A DNA stretch of 64,000 nucleotides from Silurus meridionalis (GCF_014805685.1 NC_060901.1:17029905-17093904), one strand, 5' to 3'. Positions 1 through 11,739 are shown, numbered from the stretch's first letter. Numbers and translations: made by a program. Notes: generated by a model from the letters alone, not told the origin.

Positions 1-53
1 CATCTGCAAGCTCCGTCTCCATCATGGTGGCCAATATCTTGCGCCTCTTCAAG
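1..53 (+). CDS. Group III metabotropic glutamate receptor, 3' end of one exon (grm8- or grm4-like)
   Basis: Reading from base 3, seventeen codons give SASSVSIMVANILRLFK, and the exon ends in phase 0 at a GTAAGC donor. This matches the conserved segment of the extracellular Venus-flytrap (glutamate-binding) domain of group III mGluRs, just before the conserved IPQISYAS block that starts the next exon in this family. The receptor is a class C, Gi/o-coupled, usually presynaptic GPCR. The final Lys argues against grm7, which has Gln there in the forms I know. Ile in ANILRLF argues against grm6. The Ala before the Ser-Ser pair favours grm8, but grm4 is not excluded. Only 17 codons are visible, so the paralogue call is weak while the family call is strong. 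No further exon was found in the window. Confidence 0.85.
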
Positions 54-60
54 GTAAGCT
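54..60 (+). other. 5' splice donor of the mGluR exon
   Basis: The junction AAG|GTAAGCT fits the vertebrate U1 donor consensus (AG|GTRAG) and falls exactly where the mGluR homology stops. Known group III mGluR genes have an intron at this protein position. Confidence 0.8.
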
Positions 61-1234
61 CTCCAAGGTACTGGTACAAAGCTTGATATTGCTAAAGCTT
101 TTGACTCATTTGTCATGCTGTGATTGTATCGAAAGTGTTGCTGGGATGTCTCTGAATCTCAAGCATCTCACTGGATGTCTTGTATTATATTGAAGGTTCT
201 GGGGATAAAAGTTTTTTTGTGCTTCAGTGTAGATTTTCTGCACTTGTTTGCTATCTGTGCGTCATGAGGAGTTGAGGGTGAGAGTTGAAAGTGACACTGC
301 AGCTCTTTCCTGTCTTGGGCTTCATTGAATCGCAATAATGCACGAGGGAGTGTGACACATCTGGATGGTTGTTAAAGGTGGTTTGTGCCTGAGCGTCCAG
401 TGGGAGAGTGTCTATTGTTCTCTGCCTTTTTGTTTTGAGAAAAAAACAATTGTCTGAATGTAAACCCCTTGCTTTTAAATCGCTCAATTGACTGCAGCAA
501 TTACAGATAAAGTTTTATAATGACAATCTCTTTATAGATCTTTTTTTTATAGATAACATTTCCTCCATGACAGTGGCATCCTGGTTGGTTTTACTCATAA
601 ACTGTAATTAAATGTGTGCATTTGGTAAGTCATATATGCTATTAATGCCACTGAGCTCCAGAGAGATCACGCAGCTTAAACAAAGTGTTCCATGAATGTT
701 GCGTTCGTTTGTTTTTAAAAATGGAAAACAAATGATGAAATACCGAAACTGAAAAGATTATTTTTCTTAAAATAGCTCAGAGTTGTCTCCCGTCATCTTT
801 TTTGAGTAGTTTTGCCTTGTTTTGTGGTGTTCTTGAACAACCCGGACAGAAAACTGCACTCGATCCATCAGTGGCTTCATGGTGCTTTTCAGGTGCAACA
901 AGAGAGTGAAAGTTAGAGAGGATGACATGTCCATGACGAAAATCAGAAGTTTTTTTAGGGTACTGCTAGTTGAGAATTCCTACGAAAAAAACGGCAGTGA
1001 AATTCCCTTTTACCTCCAGGTTGGGATGTGAGATTGGAAATTTTGCGTACTTTACGCCATTGATCATATTTAATAATGTGAGGTTTTGATTACTACACTT
1101 TGTGTGATGAATAGAGGAAACAAATAAATTATTTGTTTTCTTTTTTTGTGTGCTCAGAAACAATCAATTTTCTCCAAGCTAAGAAATAAAGGCATTGTAA
1201 CTAATATTTAGATTTTCTAGTGCAAATAAACTTT
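61..1234. other. Intron sequence with no recognised feature
   Basis: This is AT-rich single-copy-looking sequence. The short open frames here carry no recognisable domain, no neighbouring splice context and no convincing codon use. Bases close to the donor could hold intronic splicing or enhancer elements, but nothing specific is visible. Confidence 0.5.
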
Positions 1235-1403
1235 CTTTCAGCTTCTCCCATTAGGGGTCGCCACAGCGGATCCTCCGCATGTTTGATTTGGCACATGTTT
1301 TTATGCTGGATGCCCTTCCTAACGCAACCCTCCAAATTTATCTGGGCTTGGGACCGGCACTAAGAGTGGCTGGGGTTGGTTCCCTGACTGGGGATCGAAC
1401 CCA
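1235..1403 (-). mobile_element. tRNA-Glu/RTE composite SINE, 5'-truncated copy
   Basis: Read on the minus strand, this runs from a partial tRNA-like B box (GGGTTCGATCCCC, near 1390) through a body equal to the 5' untranslated region of the RTE LINE at 28.9 kb. It ends in that LINE's 3' terminal motif (GACCCCTAATGGGAGAAG). The tRNA A box is missing, so this copy is 5'-truncated. A fuller copy of the same family lies at 25.05-25.29 kb. Confidence 0.75.
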
Positions 1404-1722
1404 ATAAAAAAAAGCCTGAAAGTACACAGACTCCAAGTCCTACTCTTTATGGATTCAATGTGTAATGTTGCACGACCAATTAACAACGGACGTTTAATGA
1501 ACAAAGCTCCTTGGTGTTTGATTAAGGTTTATTAGCTGACCCGAGGTTGACTGATTAATGTAGACACACTGTACAATATGCTTGCACAATGGTTAATGAC
1601 GCGTACGACATTTCAGCACATGATCACCAAGAGGAAAGTCAGTCACCATGACTCACACTGCATTACTGCAATAACACTACACAGGATTGTCATTAGTGTG
1701 TGCGTGTTTGCGTGTACATGCG

Positions 1723-1781
<59 letters not shown>

Positions 1782-1802
1782 CAATATAAAATAATAAAAT
1801 AA

Positions 1803-1868
<66 letters not shown>

Positions 1869-1887
1869 TTGTGTATCTATCTATCTA

Positions 1888-1950
<63 letters not shown>
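1723..1950. repeat. Compound microsatellite (TCTA)n-(AT)n-(CTAT)n-(AT)n
   Basis: About 15 units of TCTA (1723-1782) are followed by AT dinucleotides (1807-1866), a short CTAT run (about 1874-1890) and AT dinucleotides again (1891-1950). It is a simple tandem repeat. The open frames across it, which read as Ile-Tyr-Leu-Ser, are not genes. Confidence 0.97.
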
Positions 1951-1954
<4 letters not shown>

Positions 1955-1964
1955 ATCTATTAAG

Positions 1965-2290
1965 GTTGTGAAAACTAACACGTTAATAACACGTTTACGC
2001 AAATTCATTTCAATGCAACAAATTTTATTAACGTGCAATTAATGCAGCGCACATTTCTCTTTGACCATTTTTTAAAATAAATAAATAAATATAAAAGAGG
2101 CGAAATTAAACCCTTCAACGCAATACACATTTACAACGTCCTTTCTTTACTCAGATATATATAAAAAAAATCCATCAAAAAATATTTTTAATCACTAAAG
2201 ATTTGTTTTAATGATGTGCCAAGTCTCAAATCAACACCGAAAACTGCCATGATGCGCACTTCCGGCAATTAAAACCATCCGTGTGGAGAT
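1965..2290. repeat. Dispersed teleost repeat, probable hAT-type non-autonomous remnant
   Basis: The stretch with repeated TTAATAAC, ATTTTATTAACGTGCAATTAATGCAGCGC and similar motifs (about 1975-2060), followed by the segment to about 2290, resembles a common fish dispersed repeat with AACGCGTTAAT-like ends. No transposase is present. Classification rests on recognition of the motif style rather than on paired termini, so it is tentative. Confidence 0.4.
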
Positions 2291-2353
2291 ATTATTACAT
2301 TTTACCTTCTCATGCCAATCCGTCATGTATAAAAGTGTTTGTAAGCTTATTAT

Positions 2354-2355
<2 letters not shown>

Positions 2356-2448
<93 letters not shown>
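2356..2448. repeat. Microsatellite (TC)n(CA)n
   Basis: Fifteen TC units pass directly into about 32 CA units. Open frames reading poly-Leu-Ser and poly-Thr-His across it are artefacts of the repeat. Confidence 0.97.
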
Positions 2449-2449
<1 letters not shown>

Positions 2450-3277
2450 TCTGTCTTACTCTCATTGTGAGTAAGGCATAGCTTAGGGGGAATTTCAGAC
2501 TTATTCCCCCTCAAAATGTTTCATGGCAGTTCCTGATGTATATTTGTGAGCGGTTAATGAAAACCACAAGACATATACGTCATACAGCATTGTTATTGCT
2601 TAGTAATTGCTATAAAACAAATAGACTCTACTTTTTATAGTTACACTTGCTATGGTGGTGAAACAGGATTAGACCAATCTGAATCATGCATATCAGCATT
2701 TTATACTGTTTCCTCCATAAGTTATTTTAGAGAATTTTAGTGGTGATGCATTTTTTTCCCTCTGCCTATTAATGTGATTAATATGGCAAGACCAGTTGCT
2801 TGTAAATCGTCTCATCCATCAAGACCGCATGAAAATAAATCCATGACTACACATGGTTGGGGAGGACCTTCGCCTTGCATAATTTTCATGCTATGCTTGC
2901 ATCTAAACTTCATCTTAAAACCAGCAACCCAAAGAAATCGCTGTGGCTGCTTTAGACTTTTTTTTCTTAAACTGACAAAAAAAAAGAAGAGAGAAATTGA
3001 GCTGTTTCCTTATTTGCACCAGCCAAAGTCATAAGCCACAAGGTCAAAACTGTCAGATAGTCATATTCCTCTTGGGACATTTGGTTCCCACCAAGATATA
3101 AAAAGATAAAACACACACACTAACATCAGTATACTCCAGCCTCTTTCAGGCTGAGAGTCTTATTGTAATATCACACATGCTGTAAAACATCTTGAGTGTA
3201 TTTGTGCATTACACTAGCACATAGTCTGGACTATCTAAAACATGAGCTGATTAAATGATATTTATTTGTTGATATAG
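2449..3277. other. Intron sequence with no recognised feature
   Basis: No domain, repeat family or paired terminus was recognised. The open frame at 2774-3034 has no recognisable similarity and ends in a lysine-rich run caused by an A tract. Confidence 0.4.
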
Positions 3278-3497
3278 AAGGGTGCTTTATACTTGTCACA
3301 TTCACTTTACAGTGCAGTGAAATATTTTCTTCACATATTTTCATTTATGGCATTTGGCAGATGTGACTTACATTTATTTCATGCATACAACTGACTAGCT
3401 ATGAGATTAAGGGCCTTAGAAGAGCTGTTAGAAAGCTGGGTTTAGAGTGCAGGGTCAGCCATGATACAGCATCCCTGGAGCACAAAGGGTTAAGAGC

Positions 3498-3499
<2 letters not shown>
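3278..3499 (-). mobile_element. tRNA-derived SINE (second family), truncated copy
   Basis: The segment shares the tail block TGCTTTATACTTGTCAC and the internal block GTCAGCCATGATACAG with copies at 51.3 kb (minus) and 57.1 kb (plus). The 57.1 kb copy retains a tRNA-like head. This copy loses its head where a (TA)n tract begins at 3500. A short stretch near 3345-3375 (GGCATTTGGCAGATG) looks like a second fish SINE motif and may be an insertion. Confidence 0.6.

Positions 3500-3562
<63 letters not shown>
3500..3562. repeat. Microsatellite (TA)n
   Basis: Uninterrupted TA dinucleotides of about 31 units, directly abutting the SINE remnant at its 5' side. Confidence 0.97.
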
Positions 3563-3566
<4 letters not shown>

Positions 3567-3655
3567 GTAGTGCATAAATGTAAGCGTATAAATGTATATA
3601 ATCTATGTTGTGGATAAATGTCCAATACACAAATTCTGTATTTTTCACCAAACCT

Positions 3656-3794
<139 letters not shown>

Positions 3795-3943
3795 AAGATC
3801 TACTTGACTCGAACTCTCCATTTTGACATGATGAAGAAACTGCCTGACTCCAATCAATTTCTCTGTGACTTCTGTGAAGGTTTGCACCAGCTCTACTGGA
3901 CCAATATAACCTCGATTTAACTCAGATTTTATATAAAATTCTG

Positions 3944-3946
<3 letters not shown>

Positions 3947-3996
<50 letters not shown>
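3947..3996. repeat. Microsatellite (GT)n
   Basis: Twenty-five GT units, 155 bases after the long TA tract. Confidence 0.97.
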
Positions 3997-4001
<5 letters not shown>

Positions 4002-5365
4002 AGAAATATTTACTGCCAAAAATACCCAGTTATTGTTGAGACAGTAAATGGCTTTTATCTGGAAATTTACTTGGATTTCTGTAGATGTTCATACTATATT
4101 TTACCCACAACCGCTGTGTATCTAACCTCTCCCTACTGACCTCTCATTAATTCACTGCCTTCAGCTTCAATGCTGATCATTTGACCTTATCTGAATGCAA
4201 ATCCAACACAATGGAAGCCTTCATCAGTATGCAGGTGCTATTATTAAAACCTGGACTTTCGAGGGTCTAGGCAGCCCCGCTATACAGCGCTTCTCTTCAG
4301 TTTTTGACCTGTACTCACAAACTAAATGCACTTTCATTTACTGAGTATTCATTTACTCATATATTTCTTTATGTTCACTACAAGCCTCTTCGATCTCTTG
4401 GGTGTAAAATGTCAAACCATCAACTCCTTGACTTCTCCAATGCTTCCCTGATTTCTGTGTTTCCTTCTCTGCCCTTCCCCTGAGGACATTCATTTCCAGT
4501 ACTGCTGGAGGGGATGTGCACACCAGCAACAAACCATCATATTGTGAAATAATGAACAAAATGAAACATACTTCAATGGTTTTGTATGGCTATTAAAATA
4601 TAATCATTTTTAATTCAAACATTATCTGTCATTTGTAATGATCTGTTTTTGTGATGGCATTTTAATTACATTCCTGTGATGGCATTTTAATTAAGTTCCA
4701 ATGGATTCTTTTCCCACACAAGGTCAGTCAGTTATACTAGTGTTCTTACATATTGTGCATTTAAACAGCAGGCATATGTTGCAATAGCAGGGATTCCTTT
4801 TTGCACACTTTTTCCCCCCACAAAATTACCTGTACATGCACAAATCTATCCTGCTTCTCATGGACCTTAGCATCAAAATGAAGCTGCTCTTGTGCAGATT
4901 TGCTTTTGCTGTGCATAGGAAGCATGCACATATGCTCGTTTTTATCTCGCTCACTCCTGAATCTGTTTATGCTCTTGCACTCAGATTGCTCATTCCTGCT
5001 CCTGTTTTTTTTTTTTTTAATGCATCAACACTGCCCAAGGATCTCATCCAGTCAGTGGTGTTTATAGGTTTTACCCACGCGGTTGACAATGAATTCGAGA
5101 TTAAACAGGCCAATTATTTAAGCTTCTCCAGACATTTAGCCTGCTGACAAAGAGATCACACACACATTAGCACAATATGAGTCATTTTTGTCTCTATAAA
5201 GTTGCAACAACCTTGTTTGCTTCACGATGCTGTGTTAGGATCATTTGCAAGTCTCAGCCATATTGTGTGATTCAAACCCATCAGTAATGTAAGACAGCAT
5301 TCTTCGGATGATTTATTTGATTTAGCTCAAGTATCCTTCTCGCAGCTTGTCCACATCTCTGATCA

Positions 5366-5368
<3 letters not shown>
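3997..5368. other. Intron sequence with no recognised feature
   Basis: No transposon signature was identified. A short direct repeat (GTGATGGCATTTTAATTA, near 4650-4695) is present. The block around 4130-4230 is compositionally balanced and unique in the window, so it could be conserved non-coding sequence, but this cannot be judged without alignment. Confidence 0.4.

Positions 5369-5431
<63 letters not shown>
5369..5431. repeat. Microsatellite (AT)n
   Basis: About 31 AT units, followed by a short degenerate AT-rich extension. Confidence 0.97.
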
Positions 5432-5432
<1 letters not shown>

Positions 5433-5484
5433 CATATATATATTTGTCAGAAAGTGTATATAGTCAATACTTTAAGACCGATAT

Positions 5485-5825
5485 TTCATAAACAAGTTGA
5501 TTTCTCCTCGCTAAACTGTTCTCAAACACATTATCTCAGCACCACTGCTGCTACTTGAATATGCCGTATCACAATCGCAACACTACGGAGACCATGGCAT
5601 TTTCTTTAGTCACATAGAATAGAGATTAACATGGCAGAGGTAGAGCTGCATCTTTATTGAGAGGGAATAGTAAAAGAAGGTCTGGTTTTATTAAAACTTT
5701 TTTTGTGAGGCCCATGTGTTAGAAGTCAGAAGGCAAATTGAAGAGTTTCTGTCTGTCTGAACCAAAACTATCTGTCCCATATTGAATTGCACTGCATCAA
5801 ACTTTTTTCATTGCATCGTACTACA
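5485..5825 (+). mobile_element. hAT-like non-autonomous DNA element family, partial copy 1
   Basis: Shares long colinear blocks with copies at 6.60-7.02 kb and 32.94-33.69 kb: a TTGATTTCTCCT block, CAGCACCACTGCTGC, ATGGCAGAGGTAGAGCTGCA and TTTCTGTCTGTCTGAAC. The 33 kb copy appears complete. This copy lacks the right-hand third and stops where an unrelated MITE begins at about 5828. No transposase is encoded. Confidence 0.65.
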
Positions 5826-5827
5826 GG

Positions 5828-6012
5828 TAGTCGTCGACTTACGACCACGATTGGGACCGACAGATCGGTCATAACACGATTTGGTCGTAAGTAGAGTAGG
5901 CTATATGTACAGTACTGTGAAATGATGCCGGAAGCTGGTAAAAAAATAACGTACGCCGCGGCTAGCAATTGTGGTCGTAAAGTCGAATGTTGCATAGGTC
6001 GTAAGTCGACGA
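5828..6012. mobile_element. Short MITE with exact 16-bp terminal inverted repeats
   Basis: The left motif TCGTCGACTTACGACC (5831-5846) recurs as its exact reverse complement GGTCGTAAGTCGACGA (5997-6012). Inside, the GGTCGTAAG-type motif is repeated several times in both orientations (near 5868-5895 and 5972-5980), giving a subterminal repeat structure. At about 185 bp, with no coding capacity, it fits a miniature inverted-repeat transposable element. The superfamily is not certain because no clear target-site duplication was resolved. Confidence 0.8.
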
Positions 6013-6594
6013 ATATGTGCATATCCATGTACATTATTGCAACCCGATGACTCCTTATTTTGCTCCTTATTCTGCTCTTTCCACTCATTCTAAGCTGACA
6101 AAGACTTGTTCAAAGCTCAATTTCCACATGAAAAGAAATTTATGCATAGTCACTCTTTTTTTCTGAAGCATAGTTTTAAATCCTGTGACACTGTTCATTT
6201 GAAAAGTATAGAACCTGCACCATTATTGTTGCTGTTAACAGTTCTTAAATTGTTAGCCAAAAAAATCTATTTGTTATGTCCTGAAGACAAGTTACTCGGT
6301 TAGCCTTTGTAGCTGGCTGATTACGAGCGATATGAAATTCTTAGCACACATTTAGACAAGTTAATTTTGTCAGGTGTGATCTAGATTGACGTTCCTCTAG
6401 TTTAAAAGCTAGCTAGTGAAAGAGTACAGTTATGCATGTTGTGGAATTTATTCTGTTGTCAAGTTTCTTTAGCTAAAGAGCTTTTATTCTTTCAAACTGA
6501 TCACAATAGCGTTTTTTTAAAATCGATGATCAAAATCTACTTCACAAAAGTTTTACATAAAAGTTAACAAGCAATACTGAAGTCATTTGCTTTC
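6013..6594. other. Intron sequence with no recognised feature
   Basis: No repeat or coding signature was identified between the MITE and the second copy of the hAT-like family. Confidence 0.4.
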
Positions 6595-7020
6595 ACGGTC
6601 TACGGGTTTTTTAATGGCTACGGAGACCGTGTCATGTCCTGAGAGTCACATAGATTATGGATTATCATGGCAGAGGTAGAGCTGCATCTTCCTGGAGACA
6701 GAACAGGAAAAAAACATCTGGTTTTATTTAATCTTTTTATCCTTTTTTTTCGCTACAAAGCTCTGTTTGTGAAAAGGGGCGTGTTAGTAGTCAGAAAGCA
6801 CTTAAGCAAATTTTATGATTTCCTGTCTGTCTGAACTAAAGAAATTAAAGTGAACTATCTGTACCATATTTAATTGCAAAGCATCATACTTTTCTAATTG
6901 CATCGTATAACACTGAATCTCATTGTGTGGAATCAAATCGAAATCGGTAGCTGCTTCATATGTATCTTTAATGCATTGTATCGTTGGCTATGCATCGAGA
7001 TGCGAATCTGTGTGTGTAAG
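6595..7020 (+). mobile_element. hAT-like non-autonomous DNA element family, partial copy 2
   Basis: Colinear with the 5.49-5.82 kb and 32.94-33.69 kb copies and in the same orientation. It shares ATGGCAGAGGTAGAGCTGCA, the Cys-rich-looking GTTTGTG/GTGTTAGTAGTCAGAA blocks and the right terminal block GGCTATGCATCGAGATGCGAAT. It lacks the left end. The first two copies lie about 1.1 kb apart in direct orientation. Confidence 0.65.
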
Positions 7021-7433
7021 GATGGGGTAGTTGACACCTCTCAGAATCAGAGGGATTTCTCTCCTTTCAGTGATGGAAGAGAAGCAGTGGATGGGTGTCG
7101 TTCATGTGTACTAATTTATTTGATTGGGTTTACTAGTAAACCTAAAGAAGTTTATTCTAACTATGGATAAGGGAAGGGAGAAACAACCTGTTTTGCTCTA
7201 CCGAATTGTCAGATTCAAACTGATTTAAAATAAATTGCTTAGAGCTCACAAGAGAGTATAACTTCCCCATCCCAATCGATAGCGCTTCCATCGTGAATAT
7301 AGGAGGATGGATTTAAATGTGAGCATTAGTTTTGTTTTCTAAGAAAGAAAAGGAAATTTGTGTAAGAGAACACTGAGATTCTATGTAAGATATTAACGAA
7401 ATTTAGATCTATTTATCTGTCGGTCTGCCTGCC

Positions 7434-7460
7434 TGTGTGTGTGTGTGTGTGTGTGTGTGT
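7434..7460. repeat. Microsatellite (GT)n
   Basis: About 13 GT units. Confidence 0.9.
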
Positions 7461-8499
7461 AGGAGAAATGAGAGAGGACAAAGACTTCCTAAAAAAAAAG
7501 CACCCAGTCATCTAATGATTATGGTTTGGAAAGATGTGTTTTAGGTAAACTAGCAGCACGGCAGCTGCTCAGCCTGGTGTTGTATAAACTGAAGAAAGAT
7601 GAGGGCGAGAAAGAGCAAGTGAGTGCAGATGGTACCTTTTTCCCCACAAAATCTGTCAGCGGAACTGAAAGAATAAGAATGCACTTCTGTTACTTGGACA
7701 CATGGAGTCTCATTAGGAAGTAATACATTAAATGTTAAAAAAAAAAAAAGATTCTGAGGTTCTTTATTTTGATCGATTACTGCATCGGTAAAGATGACCA
7801 GTCATAAGCTGTATAAATAGTCATTGAAACACTATAATTATGTAGTAAATACTGAGCTTCTTTTTCTTTATTTTATCATAGTAGCATGCAATAATGTTTA
7901 GTAAGCACAAGTTTTTAAGATTACAAATGGCCTTAGTGATGATTTTCTGTCTATTCTGTGGAGGTACTACACTGTCATTGTCTGAGAACCATAAAAAATA
8001 ATCACGTTATTATTGACACTTTTTGGCAAACACATGTGAATCCCTGTATGAGTAATGTATCAGAATTATTGTAAAATGCTGAATTATTGTAAGAATTATT
8101 GTTTGTGTTTTTATGTATATAAATCGAGTTCTTTATTTAGTTTTATTTGTTTTTAGAGTCACAGTGTAAATCAAACCTCAGTCCACCATCCACACTTTAA
8201 TGCTCAAACCTTTGCTATTATCACAGCAGTCAAATTTCCTTCCTGTTCTAAAATGACAATATAAGGTGATTCAGCCTATTTCTGCACATACTCATTGCAA
8301 GCTTTATATTTTCTTAATCTGTTGGCAGAAAATTCTGCTCATTTCTAGAAATAGATGCAAAAAGTTTTATTTTTCCAATAGAAAATGATTATTTCAACAA
8401 TATAAAAGGATAGAAAAAAGATGTTATTAAATGTTACACACTGTAGGCTTGAAGTAGTCTTGATTTTTTGGTACATTATAACCATATAGGAAATACTAA

Positions 8500-8528
8500 A
8501 TAATAATAATAATAATAATAATAATAAT
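8500..8528. repeat. Microsatellite (AAT)n
   Basis: About nine AAT/TAA units. Confidence 0.9.
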
Positions 8529-9796
8529 TTGATTATATTTGAGATATTTTTACTAAGTTGTGCTTTCTTGCAGTGTATTTATTTTTTATGTGTTGTAAAA
8601 AAAAAAAAAGCTTCTTCCTTTTTGCAGAAACAGTTTTAGCCACAGCCTTTGTGAAAATAATCTGGATTCAAGCCAAGAATCTCACATATCTTCCTGTGCA
8701 GGAGGCACAACAAAAGAGGAAAAGAAGACGAAGGAAAAATGCAGGTGACAGTACACAGAGATGAAGTGTGGCAGCTCCCACAGTCAAGTGGGCAAAGATT
8801 TCTGTAAGCATGACTTGACTTATGGAGGCATCGATTTTTTACACCTTTGGTCTGAATTGTGCAAAATGCCCCTCAGCACTGGTCGGTGGGTGAACAACTT
8901 GTTGTTACCATAGCCTTCCTAGCTTATTAGAATTGTTGCTCAGTTTTTAGCATTTATTTCTAAAAAGAAGTAGAATTATCTGCTGACAAAGAAAATGTGT
9001 GTTGCATACCTATTGCACTGTTTGCACTTTTTGCAATATTGTGTATGAAAATCAGCAGTTCCAATAAAACTTAACAGTTAAAATCACTGAGATAACTGAT
9101 GTTTTTTCCATGTTTAATGTAAATAGAATCTTTTGACCAATGTAAGCATTTAATGCCATTTTATGCCTCTTGCTGCCACATTATTGCTATGAATGGGCAG
9201 GTGGTGCACAGTTGTTCCTAACAAAGTACATGATATAGCAGTACTAAATACATGCATATACAAAGCAGCTTTCTTAAACCTTTGTGCCTCACCAACGGTC
9301 AGCAAAAATACTAAGTGGCAAGGAACCATGTGGCTGTTATGAAGTGCACAGTGGGACTGGCACTATAAAGCTTGTAGGAAATAGAGAGAATAATGATTTC
9401 TCCCCTGGACAACCTGCTTATTGTTAGAGACACACCGCCACTGAGAAGGTACAAGGGGTAACACAAATAGCTGAGTCATTACTGCTCCACAGCCAGTGTT
9501 ATGGAATAGTCTAGATCAGAGGTGCCTAAAATCTTAAATCCAAGTTGCTGAAATATCCTATTATGAGCCAGAAATCGACGTTGACTGAGGGATGCAGGTC
9601 GCAAAAATAAATGTTGCATTATATCAAAGATTTATTCAAATTTTTAGTTGCCATAGTTTCTCTCATTTATGATTTTATAATTTTTAGAATTAATTAAATA
9701 TATAAATCTAAATTCTAGTTCATTGAAACTATTTGTATTATATAGTACTATAAGAAACTTTTTTAACCAATAGCATTCAATGACAGTGACATTTGA

Positions 9797-9905
9797 CTAC
9801 AAGACAGGAGGTGGAGCAGGAGGTTGCAGAGCTGAAGACATTGGGAGTGACGAGGATGGACAGGATTAGAAATTAGAGTTTATTAGAGGGACAGAGCATG
9901 TAGGA
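9797..9905 (+). mobile_element. RTE-type LINE fragment (C-terminal ORF region)
   Basis: Matches the RTE LINE at about 31415-31520 (GACAGGAGGTGGAGC through GTTTATTAGAGGGACAG) in plus orientation. It ends at the edge of the Gmr1-like element. A second fragment covering the same LINE region lies in opposite orientation at the other edge of that element (13653-13945). Confidence 0.8.
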
Positions 9906-10609
9906 CATGTAGAACGCGCGACAGGGCATCAGCAACATTTTCTGAACCCTTTTTGTGTTTAATTTCAATGTTGTAATTTTGGGCTAACAAGGACCATCTC
10001 ATTAGTCTTCGATTTTGATTGAACATACGGGACAAAAAGACTAGAGGGTTGTGATCAGTATACACAATAATCGGTAGAGGTGCAGAGCCAACATATACTT
10101 AAAAAAACTGTAAAGTTAGTAACAATGCTAGAGCTTCTTGTTCTATTGTAGAGTATTTTACTTGATGTTTGTTAAATTTACGTGAAAAATAACATACAGG
10201 ATGGTCAATTCCACAGGCATCCTCCTGTAACTGCACAGCTCCAACTCCTATGCACTTGCATCCACTTCAAGCTTAAAAGGTTTAGTAAAATCTGGAGCTG
10301 CAAGTACAGGTGCATCACATAACATAGCCTTTACACTGTCAAAAGCATGTTGGCAATCTGTAGTCCAAACAAAGGGTCTGGATGCACTAAGCAAGGACGT
10401 AAGGGATGCAACAACAGTAGAATTTTTTTTTTACAAAAACTACGATAGTATTCTGCCATACCGAGAAATCCTCGTAACTCTCGTCGCGTTGAAGCCACAG
10501 GAAAATTGTAAATGGCAGTCACTTTTGCATCTACTGGACAGACCTGTCCATGACCTACTTGCTTGCCAAGGTATGTAACAGTTGCTTGGGCAAACTCACA
10601 TTTTGCCAA
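9906..10609 (-). pseudogene. Gmr1-like RNase H region, broken
   Basis: Two open pieces belong to one decayed domain. The piece at 10331-10609 begins with LAKCEFAQATVTYLG, the start of the connection region after RT. The piece ending at 9906 carries YTDHNPLVFLS and ENVADALSR, the conserved C-terminal RNase H blocks of gypsy elements. Between them (10066-10330) the frame is interrupted by stops and shifts, and a run of T (10425-10434) marks one break. RNase H would degrade the RNA template during cDNA synthesis. The product is not functional as read. The segment ends against a LINE fragment rather than an LTR. Confidence 0.8.
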
Positions 10610-10636
10610 GTTTAATGTTAATGATGCTTGTTCCAG

Positions 10637-11050
10637 TCATTTAAAAACCATTTCTAGCACATCTAAATGAGTGGCCCAATCCCGAGTATAAATAACAAGG
10701 TCATCTAGATAAGCTGAGCAGTGAGGAACATCTGCCAACACAATATTAATTAGACGCTGGAACGTAGCTGGAGCATTTCGAAGTCCAAAGGGCATAACTG
10801 TATACTGCAGAAAACTGTCAGGGGTGACAAAAGCAGAAATTTCTGAGGCACGAGGAGTTAGTGGTACTTGCCAATAACCTTTAAGTAAGTCCAATTTTGA
10901 CACAAAACAAGCTGAACCTACATTGTCAATACAGTCATCTATCCTTGGCAAGGGATAAGAATCGGGGACTGTAACAGCATTAACATGTCTATAATCGGTA
11001 CACAGCCGGTATGAATGATCAGGTTTAGGAATTAGTAAGCAAGGTGCCCC
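10637..11050 (-). pseudogene. Gmr1-like reverse transcriptase palm region
   Basis: The open frame covers the classic gypsy RT blocks in order: LLIPKPDHSYRLCTDYRHVN, SKLDLLKGYWQVPL, VMPFGLRNAPATFQRL and the catalytic YLDDLVIY. The YxDD aspartates are intact. The N-terminal part of RT is missing because a deletion joins the integrase N-terminus directly to this block at about 11050, in a different frame. The first Met of the open frame lies in integrase-derived sequence and is not a natural start. A frame break separates it from the RNase H part. Confidence 0.9.
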
Positions 11051-11739
11051 AGTGTCCTGACCAAGGATGATCATGGGCTACCTGAAGTACACCTTGCCTA
11101 TAAACTGACGGTACCACAATCTGAAAGACACTGTCAAAAGGTGAATCAGTGCAAGACCATTTCCGCATTAAGAGACTGTTTCTTTACAAAATAGGCTACT
11201 GGTCGTTTTGCCAACTCTTCCTGACTACACACAGTTGAAAAATACTTCTCCAGGCTAAGATCCGCCTTTTGAGCCTCAATAAGTTGTAATCGACTAATAG
11301 GTAACTCACCAAGATGAACATCTGTGCTCTGAATTTTTATTGAAGTCACTGGGTCGAAAGAACAAGCCATGGGAGGAGTCAACACAGCAGACTCAGCATC
11401 ATCTTTAGCAAGAAACGAATCTGATAGGTCAACCACATCTTCTAAAAAGCGAGCTTTAGCATGAGTCACAGCACACACAGGGAACACTGTGGGGTGATCA
11501 CGTGACAGATCATCTGGTAAGAGATTGTCAGCAGGACTCTCAAGAACTTCTAAGACTGGAAGGACTTTACCTCCAGCTATGTCATTCCCTAATATAAAAG
11601 TAACACCTTTCACAGGTAAAGACTGACATACCGCTACTTTATATTGCCCTGTAGCTAGGCTTGAGCTCAAGTGCACATAGTGAAGAGGAACTTTAATGTA
11701 CTGCATAGTAATCCCCTTACAAAAGGCATTCTGTTCCAC
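11050..11739 (-). pseudogene. Protease/linker and integrase N-terminal stub of the Gmr1-like element
   Basis: Continues the gag-protease frame after a one-base shift near 11730. It includes the post-protease region with LPVKGVTFILGNDIAGGKVLP. The frame stops near 11146, but another frame continues with VYRQGVLQVAHDHPWSGH, the start of the H2C2 zinc-binding domain of retrotransposon integrase. There the homology ends abruptly and RT begins. Integrase therefore lay between protease and RT. The catalytic DDE core is entirely absent. Confidence 0.8.

Larger units (their letters stand above)
7021..9796. other. Intron sequence, mostly unrecognised, with minor simple repeats
   Basis: Contains a (GT)n tract at 7434-7460 and an (AAT)n tract at 8500-8528 plus several A/T homopolymers. 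The open frames at 7526-7723 and 8558-8764 have no recognisable domain. No transposon with paired ends was seen. Confidence 0.4.
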
